A stretch of 64,000 bases of DNA from Unio delphinus. Taxonomy: Eukaryota > Mollusca > Bivalvia > Unionida > Unionidae. This document shows positions 1 to 12,890 of this stretch, piece by piece. The notes under the pieces were generated by a model that saw only the letters and a program-made list of their open reading frames with translations, did not search any database and had not been told where the DNA came from. The stretch spans positions 3,273,501-3,337,500 of the forward strand of contig JAQISU010000114.1 in NCBI GenBank assembly GCA_029339505.1, read 5' to 3'. A program made the translations under genes and the position numbers. Each line of letters begins with the position of its first letter. The first letter of the stretch is position 1.

Positions 1-545
1 TCTTCTGCGCATTGTCTTTGAAATAAACAAACTTGTGGACGAAAATTATCGATCGCTATGGCTTTTACAGTGGTGGCCAGATACTAAACCGTGTCAAGAA
101 AGCAGAACATTATGTTTAATAAAAATAACTATCAGGGGCGTGCAAGTGTTTTTTGAACACGTACAGGTTTCAATTTGAGATCACAACGCGCGACATTCAA
201 CCCAGTTTGTACTGGATCATATCTTAGGTTGACCTCGTCCACAAATGTCCAAGAGTAGATATATAAAGGGCATTTGAGATTTTATTACTGATTCGGGATC
301 GATATTTCAACCTTCACCCCATATCAACTAAACCTTTGGTAGCAAACGCAATTGCATCGCGTACGACTCCCAGGCACGTTCAATGCATAGGTTAGAGCGC
401 AGCCCGTGCTTAAGTTATCAGTAAATAAACCTCAAACCCTCGTTACTATACGTGCCTTATTCAGCCTCAAGTTATGTCATGAGTTTATCAAGACTTTTGC
501 AAGCATTGTTGCCTGCATTTTACCACGGTAGTTCAATAACACGGT

Positions 546-1214
546 TTAGAATTTTGTAAGACAAAATGTCCTGATATTGTTGACGATTACATGCGTCAAG
601 AAACTATAATTATGATATCTTGCTTGTTGATATCCGCCTGTTTTGCATCTGGAAAATTTTGATAGAGGATTCAGTATCATATATAATCTGGTTGAGCTGA
701 ATCCATATTGCTCATGGACTTTTTTTGCAGGAATTAAATGCAGCAAAAGATCAACTTGTTCTTTGTCATTTTTATCATTTTCAGTGTTAGAAAATGTTTG
801 ACAAAAACGTATTCCCAAAGCTACCACGTTAGGTTCTGCAGAGGCCATCGCAATGGCGCGATAGCGCAATGGTTCCATATATGCATATTGAGTCGTCGGA
901 AGTTTTAAACTGCCTCCAACACGGTTTATAATTCAACCATAGTAATGATCTTCGAGGCCACTGCGTTTATTTTGTCTAATGTCATGAGATTGCTTGAAGC
1001 GGTCGAGAATATTATCCGAATAGTCGCGGTAAATTTTGTTTTCAGCACCGTCCTCGAAACTAGTTACGATTGATATAGCGCCGACGGTAAATCCCATTCG
1101 CGTTGTTACGATAGTCTTTAGATCAAGACAAAATGTTGTTTTTTCGGTGAGTCCGCAGATCACATTTGCAACAACACCATGGTCTTTCTGGTGAAAAACA
1201 ACTCGACGTCCCAT
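546..1214 (-). other. Unrecognised coding-like block, one internal stop
   Basis: On the minus strand two open segments (1214-933 and 878-546) lie in the same frame and are separated by a stop (TGA) and a short in-frame stretch. Together they would encode about 220 residues of ordinary, non-repetitive composition. I do not recognise the protein. There is no clear splice site, and no homologous piece elsewhere in the window. The block is richer in G+C than the DNA from 3 to 5 kb, which suggests former coding sequence or an old insertion rather than a host exon. Equally possible is a chance open stretch. Confidence 0.25.
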
Positions 1215-1502
1215 CGCTTGTGATTTTCAGCGCGTTGCTGGTACAAAGTGATCCCATGAATATTACCAGTCCATCCACGGACTCCCTTACATAGTGATCA
1301 ACCAACTGATGGTCTGCGGTCGCGCTATTAATAATTTATTTTGGTTGAGATAATCGTTGCGCAGTATCGAACACGTTTCCAAGCCTGTGTTCCTCGTTGA
1401 CGTTCATAGAGGTTTATAATTCCCCCCACTAATCACCTGTTTCCATTCTTTATGTAGCCATGTCAGCGTCGGTCAATTCAAGGGCTCAGAGAAAGTGCGT
1501 AA

Positions 1503-1600
1503 GTGAAAAAACTCACCAGTAGCTTTCCGGGAGTCAGTGGTTCTTTAAAATAGTTTCCCGTTTTCTTCCTCAATGCATTCTGTGTACATAATCGTGTGTC
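1503..1600 (+). mobile_element. SINE body fragment (family B)
   Basis: This stretch aligns by eye with the body (not the tRNA-like head) of the SINE copies at 41572-41828 and 47771-48004. The shared signature is CCAGTAGCTT, then GTGGTTCTTT, then a T/C-rich stretch ending in TTCTTCCTC. The head with A and B boxes is absent, so this is a 5'-truncated or eroded copy. Confidence 0.45.
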
Positions 1601-1670
1601 GAAAAATGATATTAAAGTCACAAAATCAAATCGAAATATCAACCACGACTAAGTTTCTGATTCTTCAATT

Positions 1671-2745
1671 TTGGATCGTTTTTTTCTTGTAGTTTTGATG
1701 TACGTGACTTTACCAGTCGCTGGAAAACTCTTTTGGACGATGTTTTCGACTTTGAGTCTGGTATTGTTTCCATATTGGCTTCTTGGTCATTTGGATCACG
1801 CACGGTTAAACTCTGCCTGGTTCAGTCATACTGTCTGGTTCATGCAATGTGGTGTTTTCTTTTCTTTTTTCTTTGGTGTCTTAATTGAACCTCAGGCTGT
1901 TTTGACAACAAGCTCGATACACGCGGATGGCTGTCTTTGATTTAATTAATTTATGTGGGTTAGTGTGCATTCCTAAAACTTTTTTGGCGGTTGTTATATT
2001 AGCCGCTGAAACAATTGTAGCATCTTATCTAGATTGTACAGTCTCTTTTGTAGGCGTGATCACACCTTCATGGCATCGATGCAATCGCAGAAAAGTTTCA
2101 GTTGATCCTGGGAAGTTTTGGCACATCTACTATCACATCACCGAATGTTTTACATCTTTGGTGAAAATGTGATACATTAGCGTGGTTTCTTAATTGCCTT
2201 TTATGCATGTCCAAACCAGCGCGATAGTTGTGTGGCTCGCAATTGAAGTAAATTGTACGAAAACTATATGGGTCCAGCGTGACGGACATGATCACATTTC
2301 GAAACTCGTCCCACTGGAGGTCGAATGCACACCAGGTATATTGAATGTTTGCATACAGGTACACAATGTAATTGTTGTGGAAGCGAAGAATATGATCCAT
2401 CCATGCGAAGATTGGATTGATGTCTTCAACTACAACTCGATGCCTCTTTTCAACTGCAACGTATCCTTAGTCATTGAAGTAGATTTAAGTAGTGTATGGG
2501 GTTGAGTTTGTACGCACTCATTGAAGTATCGTGGAAAACCTCGACGTCTTAAAGACATCGGCAAAATACATGGCATCAGTACGCATGTTCTATTCATAGC
2601 AGTCATCGACATTTCAACAATCGAACGTGGAACATTTGTTCGTCTGCCCGTAATTCTCAGCAACAATACTTTTGCTACACAAATACGAATTGAAGGCATC
2701 AACAACTGGCAAATGAAAGTAACAAAACATTTTCTGCGTAGATGA
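1671..2745. other. Dense overlapping ORFs on both strands, unrecognised
   Basis: Plus-strand ORFs at 1671-1940, 1927-2172, 2194-2505 and 2521-2745 face minus-strand ORFs at 2400-2098 and 2705-2430. The first plus ORF is hydrophobic, and the same DNA read on the minus strand gives a hydrophilic Lys/Ser-rich stretch, so the coding strand cannot be settled by inspection. The minus ORF 2400-2098 (100 residues, Tyr/Asn/His-rich) has the most protein-like composition. No family is recognised. The block may be one old insertion together with 546-1305. Confidence 0.25.
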
Positions 2746-3005
2746 TTCGAAACTGAAAAGTCACGATTTGGAGAATATCATTTCAAACCGATCAGATCAC
2801 GGTTTAGTACTTGAACATGAATGTAAAGAAGGCAAGCATACTCTTAACATATTTGATTAAAAAAGACTGTGTTATGCAATCATGTGTAGTTGCCGATAAA
2901 GACGAATGCAATTTTAGAATTGCCATCGATCACCTGATGTTTCTAGTACAGTTATCTTTCAGTTTGCTCTTTCTTACAATTGCAGTGTATGTCTTGTTTT
3001 ATTAA

Positions 3006-5150
3006 TTTTAAAGCTTTCGTACGTAATTGCACATACGTGTATCAAAGCTGATATGTTAATTGTTCGCCTCATATTATTAAATTAGCACTCTGTCATCTTT
3101 AAATGAGTCAAGTTTACATCGGCTGTGGTTATCTGACTCTTGGGGACCTTAATCATAAACATTTATATTCCTGACTGAAAACAATAGCCACGCAAGAGCG
3201 ATGTTTTGTTAGATTTATTCACCTTCCACAACATATCAAGTTTGTGATACTGTTCTGGAAATTCCGTGACTTTCGATACTGCATGGAATTCACCCAGAAC
3301 AGTTTCGAGATTCGGGGGGTGGGGGAGTTTACTAGACTTGACTTGTGTTTATGCGCGCGGGGTATTCTTTCAGGCGACACACATTTGCCACGTCAGGCCT
3401 TGGGGATGGGGGTGTAAACTCGAACGAGAATCATTAATGGAAGTCTTAAATACCCAATATACATCTAATCCACGTACTTGACATTTAGATATGCCTTGTG
3501 CATTTCTTTGGCAGTGTATAAAATGACCTTCTAAGGAATGCATGAGAATCGAAAAAAATAAATAATCTCCACTTATAGGAATGGGTAATACAGTCTAAAA
3601 AATATCGCAACCATAACCTGTACTAAACGTCTAGATGACCTGTATCATTTGTACCTTGTTTGTATTTAAACAACTTCGAACGCACTTAATTACCCCAAAT
3701 TCCAACTCTGACTGACATGGTACCAAAATGTTACATTTTCGGAATGGTCGCAATACTCACAATATCGCAATCTTCATGGTCGTTGAAGTGTTCTTGAACA
3801 AAAACATTGTCACAAACCAAGCTGATGAAATACTAGGTCATTTTATAATCTGCAAAACGTTTACGTATCAGCCATGTTTAATCAACGTATCTGTTCTTAA
3901 AGAAAAGTAAATTGCCCATATGTCTTTGTGATTTTAATTGTGATTAAATCACTTTGTCCAGAGATATATTTGATTAAATTCCCGCATTTTCATTCCGCCG
4001 ATCATTTTATAATACGCATACAGATTCTAGACGGACTGAATTTCAAGCTCAGCAGGAAAAATAGCACCTCTCGGTTCATTATTTAGAATTTTAGTCGCTA
4101 TCCACAATTTTTAGATCCTCTATAATGTTGTTTAATTAAATATATTTATAACACTCAGTTCAGTAAATATTTATTGCGGCTCGGTTGATATAGAGCTATC
4201 GAAGTTTCGATGAATCGCGATATTTAATTTGGCTCTAGAGTATGGCGTTACAGACTAAACTTACCGTCACAGAACAATAGTAGAATGAAACAAAAACTAA
4301 CTTAAATCAATCGTTCAAAGGGAATTTTTTTATATCGGTTTACAAAACGTTTCAATCAAGTAAATGCAACGATTCTTGAAATAAATTAGTCTCTTGATAT
4401 CTTTATAGCTTTTGTTTTCTTTCTTTTAAACAGGAGTTTGATTGTTCTGTCTGATCGAAATCAATCAGCAGGATCGAAATAATGTATTTGTGGGATTTGA
4501 GTTTTTGAAATGGTTTGTATTTAACTAATTGCGACATTAGTAGGTGTTACGACTCTACTGTCTTACACTATGTAACAGAAAGAAGCATAACGCACAAGTT
4601 TTGTAACATCAATAACTAATTTAATTTTTTAGCTTTGAAATGAAAATTTAAGAGGAGTATATAGCATAAAAAATTAAATCCAAAATAGTTCTAAATGTTC
4701 TATATATAATTATAACATTATAGGGCATTACAATTTCGAATGCGCTGATGTGCCAAGAGATTTGAATAGTTTGGATTGCTTTAATTCAAATGACTTTGAA
4801 TGAATTCAAAATAATCCCAAATCAATGTTTGAATCCAAAAGCAATGAGCACTTTTAAATTCAAGAACAATTTAAATAAATGATACAACTAAAATGATTCC
4901 ACTAGATGATATCAAATTGGAATAGTTTGTGTATTAGAATCTTACATAAATAACCAAGACATGACCTTGATGCGGTTCATAAATTTGCTTCCATTAATTT
5001 GTAAGGTCAATACGACATGTCAGAATGTTTAGAAATATTTTTTAAAAGTACAACACGCAACACATTACAATAGTTAGCTATCTAAACATTTGTTTACAAA
5101 TGATCATAGCCTTTGACCTACAACCTACAATCATGAATACAAGTTATCAT
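3006..5150. other. No gene seen
   Basis: AT-rich, frequent stops in all frames, no recognised repeat family. Around 4760-4870 there are several AATTCAAA/TTTGAATT-like words in both orientations, but they do not form one clear hairpin. Confidence 0.5.
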
Positions 5151-5151
5151 A

Positions 5152-5152
5152 T

Positions 5153-5188
<36 letters not shown>

Positions 5189-5213
5189 CCTATCTACCTA
5201 CCTACCTACCTAC

Positions 5214-5288
<75 letters not shown>
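5152..5288. repeat. (TCTA)n microsatellite with CTAC variants
   Basis: Tetranucleotide array of about 34 units. The interior has a run of CTAC units flanked by TCTA units. The open frame across it (Leu-Ser-Ile-Tyr periodic) is an artefact of the repeat. Confidence 0.97.
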
Positions 5289-5888
5289 CAAAACTTCTGT
5301 CTACTTTAATGTTGTTTTCATTTTATAGAAGAATACTCTTGTCAATATTGATCTGTACCGCCATTACATGGCGCTCAGGCAAAGGCTGGTTACATATGTG
5401 TAGTATGTTATAAACTTTCTACTGATTTGTGCTATTATACAAAGGGCTGCTTTTAACGCTTTTATCTGTAATTTGAGTTGTTTTTTTTTAAAATTTGAAA
5501 TTGTAATGCAAATCTGTTCGAATCAAATGTTATCCGTTCATTCAAAAATGAAGTTATTAACAGTACAATGCTAACCAGTTTGCAAGACATGGGGGTCAGT
5601 CACAGTCTGTGTTCAGAACATGGGCGGTACATGTAAATTATGAGCGATGTTTCAGTTTCGACCCGAGCTATGAAAATGTAAGAATAACAATGTATGTTGA
5701 TGTAATAAGTAAAAGGGAATAAAAGTAAAAGAGCCATACAAATCCAGTTTGTTTATCTAGACAATTAGCGCCAAATTTGAAATCTGTTAAAATATTTACA
5801 GGGGTAGACGTACAGTTCTTCCAAACAATTTGTTTAGATACTAAACATGATATGTTTCCGACAGGACATATACATGCACTACAAATAT

Positions 5889-6648
5889 CGAGTCAAAGGT
5901 ACAAGGAGGTTTGACCACAAGTGCTTTGGCCATAGGTGGTTTGACCATAGGTGGTTTGTCCACAGCGGGGGTTTGACCATAGGTGGTTTGTCCACAGCGG
6001 GAGTTTGACCACAGGGGTTTTGTCCATAGATGGTAAGAATAAAATGAAAAGACTATGATTAGTTGTTGGAGCATTAGATGTAAGTATATTTGGGGTTTAA
6101 AGTGAGGGATTAAAGGCATATCTTTAGGAATTATAAGTTGCGGCATTAAAAATTTGTATAGTTGAAGGATTATAAGTTGCGTAATGTATATCTTAACTTT
6201 ATCAAAGGATTATACAGTAAGTTGAGTAATGTATTTTGTAGGACTGAGTGTAATTTTCTAGTAGATCTAATGCTTTAATTTGTGAAACGTTGGACTTGTT
6301 GCCTAATTTGTGTTCATTTTCTGTTTAATAATAAATCGAGTAGCCCTGGCACCAGCCTTTATGTGGACCGAAAACAAGCTGTTATTGACTTTTATTTATT
6401 GCATGTTAATTACTATTTAGCATTCACTTATTGGCAACTCAATGGAAATTTGTCACATAAAATTTCATTAATTGAACCATAATTTTAAACTCTAAATAGC
6501 AGTTTATTTTTTTTATAAAAACCACATGTGGACAAACCACCTATGGACAAAACCCCGGTGGTAAAAACCCCGCTGTGGACAAACCACCTATGGTCAAACC
6601 ACCTATGGTCAAAGCACCTGTGGTCAAAGCACCTAGAACCGAGTCAAA
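5889..6648. mobile_element. Foldback/MITE-like DNA element, 9-bp target duplication
   Basis: The element body is 5898-6639 (742 bp). A perfect 9-bp direct repeat, CGAGTCAAA, flanks it at 5889-5897 and 6640-6648. The ends are inverted repeats: the left arm (about 5898-6030) is the reverse complement of the right arm (about 6522-6639). Each arm is built from short tandem units of about 15 bp, alternating forms of GGTTTGACCATAG and GGTTTGTCCACAGC. The centre (6031-6521) is AT-rich, holds several copies of GGATTATA..AGTTG-like words, and shows no transposase. Non-autonomous foldback structure with a 9-bp duplication fits Mutator-like elements, but without a transposase the superfamily is inference. 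Confidence 0.8.
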
Positions 6649-7177
6649 ATAACTTCAGGAATAACCAACAAGCATACTAACTGTTTTTAAATGCCCGTTA
6701 AATCTACCATCAAACAATCTTCAAAAATTCATAGAATTTTAGACTTATGCGAGATATGAATTATCATTACTTACACTTATAAGCATATTTTTTCAATATA
6801 AAAATAGCACTGTCTATACGTTTTTATTCTTACTGGTAGATATTTGTTCCGCTCGAGTATTTTTTTGTTTGTGCATGCGTACGCTTATCCTATCTTAAAG
6901 ACTAATTAAATCCAGATAAAATCAATATAAATATTGTCCTTGTTAAAAACCTATTACTTTCTACCCCAAAAAGTAACAGGTATATTTAATCTTAGTCAAA
7001 CTGCTATATATTAAACACGGTTGCATAGGTTTTCAGATATGTAAATAACGCAGCGGAATAATGTTTACATATTTGAACAACTGCGGCTGTTATCGTTCAA
7101 GCTTGTGATTCCATTAAAACATTTATATTATAATATACGCACATCCCAGAAGAAGAAATGTGTTTTGTGGAAACTCA

Positions 7178-7182
<5 letters not shown>
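6649..7182. other. No gene seen
   Basis: AT-rich DNA between the foldback element and a microsatellite; no ORF or repeat family recognised. Confidence 0.5.
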
Positions 7183-7232
<50 letters not shown>

Positions 7233-7269
7233 TACATACATACATACATACATACATACATACATACAT
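7183..7269. repeat. (CA)n then (CATA)n compound microsatellite
   Basis: About 45 nt of CA units passes directly into about 40 nt of CATA units. Open frames on both strands across it are repeat artefacts. Confidence 0.97.
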
Positions 7270-8484
7270 CCTGACGACGGAGAAAGAAGAAATATAAGAC
7301 AGGACAAAAGATACAATGGAGATACGCTACCAACGTTTATGAAAAATGAGATGAAATAAGTTGATATGAGATAACAAAGGTTTCAAAACCATTCTACAAA
7401 TTGTTTATTATGATTGCTTTAGAATCAAGATAGTACCATAAATTAGAGCCGATGTTTTCCCTAAATTTAAATAAACAGTGATAGTTGTCATTAATAATTG
7501 AGAAAGGAATATGCATTAAACATTCTGAACAAGGTTATCGTTACTTGAAATTAGCGAGGAGAGTGAAAATTTAAATGTATACTTTCATTCATTTGACCTT
7601 TAATTTACAGTTTATGATATCGACATAAACAAACATTGTTTCTTTGGTCATTAGTATTTTTTTTTCTTTAAAGAAATGTTCACCATAATTCAGTTGCATT
7701 AGGCAGCATTAATTTACAGCGCATTGCTTGCATCTTGGTCCCTATGAAAGCCAGGTGAGAAACAATGTTCACATGATCAAAGTCAATTCATTTAATATTA
7801 TCAGACCCTCAAGAAATTTTCAAATGTGATATGTTTTAGTTAATGTTATTTCGCATGCTTCCATAGCAACCAAACATCTATGACATCAGCCAGGTAGGAA
7901 CTTGGTTTAATATTTATAAAATCTATAATGTCAAATTAAGTCAAATTGTATTAAAAAGGAAAATTTCTTTTACATATTGTAAAAAGTTATATTAATGGAG
8001 AACAAAGAACTGTCTGCTAAGGGATTCACCAATCACATTGGTTGAAAGGAGGGGGTGGGTGGGGTTGGTGATTTTTTTTTCAAACCAGAAATGTTGTTTC
8101 TCTATTACCTGAAGATAGCTAAATATTTTTTACGAATATAACTGAAAAGCTATCTGAATTCTGGAAAATGTACCAAGTTAAACCTGCATATTGGTTTTTA
8201 TGTCTTTTTACTGTTATTTAAATGAGAGCCTATGGAGCCATACTTGTTTCTTAAAAAGTCTATTTCGTTTACCAATTGTTAATTCTCTTTATGTTTTGAA
8301 AAGTAGTCAAGTGTTATGACCCATTCAAAATATTTATATTTATAATATCATATCATTATGTTGGCGGTGATAATATAGACAGTTTGTGTTTAATGCATTT
8401 CTGTCAGTTCTGAGTTTTATTTCTTTAATCTTATAATGGTCATATCAGTCCTGTAATTAGCATTTCAAGCCAGTTGATGATTTG
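7270..8484. other. No gene seen
   Basis: AT-rich sequence with stops in all frames. A short G-rich stretch lies at 8049-8070. Nothing else supportable. Confidence 0.5.
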
Positions 8485-9466
8485 TGTTCCACCAGGCTCT
8501 GTTCTAGGCCACGTTCTCTTTATTCTACACACTCATCCACTTTCAAGTGTCTTTCATTGATATCCGGTATCTTACTAACTGTACGCTGATGACACTCAAA
8601 TATTCAAATCTAGCTGCCCATGTGAAGCTGAGACTACAGTCCAAGGTGTAGAGGCGCATTTCCTATGTTAAGTCATAGATGATATGTAAGTAGCTGCAGA
8701 TGAATGATCATAACGATGAAACCATCCTAACCACGACACAAAGACTTCCTTATACATAGCTTTCACCTCAACCAATAAGTATCAGCAATACCAACATTAA
8801 ACTTACACAGTCAATTCGAAATATAGGTGCAATTTTCGACAGTTGAAACTTCAGTTCTATTACAATTTTCTTTCGGTTGATGCGACCAAATTATTTGTGT
8901 TTTACTTAGTATTTTCAAGATTGCATAACTGAAATTCATTTTGGTTCGTCTCCGTATATGCTAAAGAAACGACAAAAATCTCAAAACTCGGTTGATCGGA
9001 TCATCCTTAAGGTACAAAGAACAGAGATCATCTCAATTCTGCTCTGTAACCTTTCCTGGTCATGAGTTTGATCCAGAATCATACACATAATATGTTCACA
9101 GGGTTATGTTTCATTTCATACCCCACCTTTAATCTTGCTCTCCTCTTCCGACAATTGCATTCTCATATTTCAACTGCTAAAACGAAGTCATACTGACAAC
9201 CACCTTTTGTATACCAGGGCCTAGCTAGTTGAAACAAATTCTTAGACACAATGATGCGTATCTCTTTCAATGTTATTCTTAAATTTCACCTATTTCGACT
9301 TTAACTGAACAGACCTGACGACGTAATAATGTTTCTTTCCTTTATTATTGTCAGCATCTTTCTGTTTTGTAATTTCATGGTGTTGTTGTAATCTTATCGT
9401 TTTAAATATTTGTATGTGTTATCTAATATTGTCAAGCGCTTAGAGCTTCTAACGATAAAGCGCTGT
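8485..9466 (+). mobile_element. L2/CR1-like LINE remnant (reverse transcriptase 3' part)
   Basis: Translation in shifting frames gives the hallmarks of an L2/CR1-group reverse transcriptase: a PGSVLG-like box near 8495-8510, a YADDTQ catalytic box near 8580-8600, and the usual C-terminal run ending in a KTHLFR-like motif (here KFHLFR) near 9280-9300. The 3' end has the conserved AAGCGCTTAGAGCTTCTAA word, also found at 53970-53990. Many stops and frameshifts make it dead. The 5' half is missing. The original 3' tail is the (ATT)n at 9628-9713, now separated from the body by a 152-bp insertion. Confidence 0.75.
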
Positions 9467-9618
9467 GCTCGCGGCCACCGACATGATTTGCGGGCTCTAG
9501 GTGCAATTCTCTAGTAAGACCCCTATTAATTATAAACTGTGACGGCGGTAGGGCCCATAACCATAATTTTGGGCCCCTTGAAGTTTGTCCTAATTGTTCT
9601 ACCCTGTCCAAAGCCATG
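9467..9618. mobile_element. 152-bp insert inside the L2 3' end
   Basis: In the related copy at 53.97 kb the conserved 3' end runs almost directly into TACAAA and the (ATT)n tail. Here 152 bp interrupt it, flanked by a 5-bp direct repeat GCTGT (9462-9466 and 9619-9623). The insert contains a G/C-rich near-palindrome (GGGCCC..GGGCCCC at about 9550-9580) and no coding capacity. It behaves like a small insertion with target duplication; the family is unknown. Confidence 0.45.
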
Positions 9619-9627
9619 GCTGTACAA

Positions 9628-9684
<57 letters not shown>

Positions 9685-9713
9685 GTTGTTGTTGTTATTA
9701 TTATTATTATTAT
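9628..9713. repeat. (ATT)n microsatellite, L2 tail
   Basis: Trinucleotide array with an internal GTT run, lying where L2-type LINEs carry their 3' tail. The poly-Leu frame is an artefact. Confidence 0.95.
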
Positions 9714-9882
9714 GCTTTGTTTATCTAGTTATGTTGATCTGTCTGTCGAACATATTCAAACCAAAAATCCTCTAAGTATTTACTTATTAACATAAAAATG
9801 ACATAGTGATGGAATTCGGGATGAAAATGGTTAAGAACCATATAAATAAAGAAAACATATGGCACATTCTGTTCTCTTGTTT

Positions 9883-9884
<2 letters not shown>

Positions 9885-9928
<44 letters not shown>
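9885..9928. repeat. (GA)n microsatellite
   Basis: About 22 GA units; no gene nearby. Confidence 0.97.
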
Positions 9929-9931
<3 letters not shown>

Positions 9932-11340
9932 ACCCCATGCTCTAATTACACAGCAAACTATTTCCTTTATCCATTGCGTTAAAATTGCGTATTCAAAACT
10001 GCTATTGTTAATGGACAACGCTCTACTATGTGTTACATATATTACATCCAATATGCGACACCAGTGTCACAAATTCATGTAAAAGCACCAGCATCCACCC
10101 TCGCGCAGTAGATTACTACTGTTTCGATTTCTCACGTGATCATATGCGTAGAGTAGCTCGTTTTTTCAGATGAGGAAGCCAAACTACATACGTCGATGTT
10201 TACCCATTATTAAATGCGATTTTCAGCCTTATTAGATTAAACACGAGCTTAATTTCAAACTTTTCGACATTTAGAATTTAAACGAGAAAATGAAAGTAAT
10301 GTGATTTTTTTAAAATTTATGCAGGAAAGCTCCTTTAAATATTAGCAAACACCTACCTTTGAAACAATGGTATCTAGTTAAAGGATTATATTATGTACAG
10401 TGTGCATTCTTTTATAACACTTGACAATAAGTATTTCTTCGTTCAAACTAATTCAGCACAAAATAAAACATGACTTTGCAGGTGCCATACCAATCTGTAA
10501 TAGGTAGTTTACCTCAATACACATTTTTATTTTGGCGGGAAAAAATGACTTCAGTGGATCATTCCAGAAGCTAATGGTCGGGTATGCAACAAGTTACAAC
10601 AGGAGGTCTTAAATAGAAACACATTTTAATGAAATATCATTCGACGAGTCGATCGGAAACATCGCGTGGCTATTTTCGTCAGATCGTGAAATAAACATTG
10701 GATGTAATTAGTTGCCATTCTATATTCTGAGTTACGTTTGTTCACATAGAACAATATAGCTGCAGAAGGAGACAAAGTTACAATATGTATGGAACTTAAA
10801 AATCGTGCCATGTCAACAAAAACAAACTAAAGAGCAATTTTGAATTTCTTATATTTATTGTCTGGTAACCTTTTATCAAGTCATATAAATTTATATAAAA
10901 GTATAAATGGATATGTTGAAACACAGCTGGTGTTAACACTTACATATGAGAAACAACCTGAGAGTCAAGCTAACGAGTAAAAATTAAATAATGTAAATTT
11001 AAGATTGATTTGTTTTTCTTTCGATCAGGTTCGCTCGTGAGATAATTCAACCCGTTTCTAAGAACCACAATCAAAACTATGGTAGTAACTTTTAAATAAT
11101 ATAAGACAGACACGCCATAAAGAACTTCAGATCGGAAAGAAAATAGTAGAACATAAGCATGCAACAATAAATGCTACACATTCATGTATTAACAATATAC
11201 ATCACACAATCCAGCCTTTCCGGTTTTTTTTAAATTTTAGTTTGGGTTTCTCATAGAAAAGGTACACAAATTGAGTTGACGTAGATAAACCCGTTCCTGA
11301 GAAGAATATAGGAACAAATGAACATACAACATACGCGACA
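9929..11340. other. No gene seen
   Basis: AT-rich DNA with only short ORFs (for example 10811-10626 and 11167-10970 on the minus strand) that match nothing I recognise. Confidence 0.45.
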
Positions 11341-12025
11341 TTAATGCCATCCCACCACATGCAAACTATGTATAACTTAGATACATTAGGGGCAGCGGTT
11401 ACTGATTAGTAAAAGCTTGGAATTTAAGAAATAGTAAAAGCAAGGAAAATCAATATTAATGCCATCCCACCACATGCAAACCATGTATAACTTAGATACA
11501 TTAAGGGCAGCGGTTACTGATTAGTAAAAGCTTGGAATTTAAGAAATAGTAAAAGCAAGGAAAATCAATATTAATGCCATCCCACCACATGCAAACCATG
11601 TATAACTTAGATACATTAAGGGCAGCGGTTACTGATTAGTAAAAGCTTGGAATTTAAGAAATAGTAAAAGCAAGGAAAATCAATATTAATGCCATCCCAC
11701 CACATGCAAACCATGTATAACTTAGATACATTAGGGGCAGCGGTTACTGATTAGTAAAAGCTTGGAATTTAAGAAATAGTAAAAGCAAGGAAAATCAATA
11801 TTAATGCCATCCCACCACATGCAAACCATGTATAACTTAGATACATTAGGGGCAGCGGTTACTGATTAGTAAAAGCTTGGAATTTAAGAAATAGTAAAAG
11901 CAAGGAAAATCAACATTAATGCCATCCCACCACATGCAAACCATGTATAACTTAGATACATTAGGGGCAGCGGTTACTGATTAGTAAAAGCTTGGAATTT
12001 AAGAAATAGTAAAAGCAAGGAAAAT
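11341..12025. repeat. 115-bp tandem repeat, six copies
   Basis: Copies start at 11341, 11456, 11571, 11686, 11801 and 11916 (exact 115-bp steps); the last stops about 5 bp short. Copies are nearly identical. Differences seen: copy 1 has CAAACTATG where the others have CAAACCATG; copies 2 and 3 have TTAAGGGC where the others have TTAGGGGC; the junction before copy 6 has CAACATTAAT instead of CAATATTAAT. The unit has no conserved ORF. High identity points to recent expansion or ongoing homogenisation. Confidence 0.97.
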
Positions 12026-12890
12026 GGCTCAACGGGTCCTGGCCTGAATGAAATGCAGTACGAACCTAGGATCAACTTATGATCTACGTATGAACTAACC
12101 ATATATCTAGGTGGAATAAGAAAACAATCTAACGCATAAAAACCCACCTAAATTTGACAAGTTATTTTTTAAATGTTTCGATGTATTTTGTGACAATACC
12201 CAAATGCAAAACAGCGAGGAGAGGGAAATAAACGTACAAGCATTTGAAGTTAGAAAATTGCGGGAGCATTCTTAAATCTCCAACCAGGACTTTATTCCAG
12301 GATACAGCTGCGGTGTGTCCACAAATAAGGAAATATATACCATAATATAAATAAATTGGCCCTATATTCGGATTTTTAACTTTAGAGAGACATGGGTTAC
12401 TGCCAATCGGAACATCGATCGGACATATCGCATACGCTGCAACAGAAACATCATGCACTGTTCCATTGGTCTTTTGGTTTCCTTTCGTGGTCATATTTCT
12501 CAATGCGGTCAAAGATAGGTTCCAGAAATACTTTTTAATGGCGGCGAATAATTTTTGCCCCACTTCCCGGAAATGGGCGAGGACGTTCTTGTTGAAATTG
12601 TTGCATTTAATGTTAAGTGCAATTTGAGAACCTCGCTGAAACGTAAGCCTGTGTCCCGTGGGATTTGCGTGTAGAGAGAATTCACTATATATGACTCCAG
12701 GGAAATACTAATTCGAAATAATAAATAAACGTTCTTATTAGTTTGTATTTCACGTTTAATATTATACGAATAGTATAACTAATCCATCCACTGTATTTTT
12801 CAAATCTGGTTTCCAGACAAAAATTTTGTAAATGCAAGTTTTATACTTGTGAATACATTAGAATGGTATATATAATTTGTTGTTATACTT

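Noticed and set aside
11341..12025. CRISPR-like regular array
   Set aside because: Units are contiguous 115-bp direct repeats with no unique spacers, in an animal genome.
12162..12563. 133-codon minus-strand ORF with two hydrophobic stretches as a gene
   Set aside because: No recognisable family, no clear acceptor or donor, and other frames are equally open over parts; left as unsupported.
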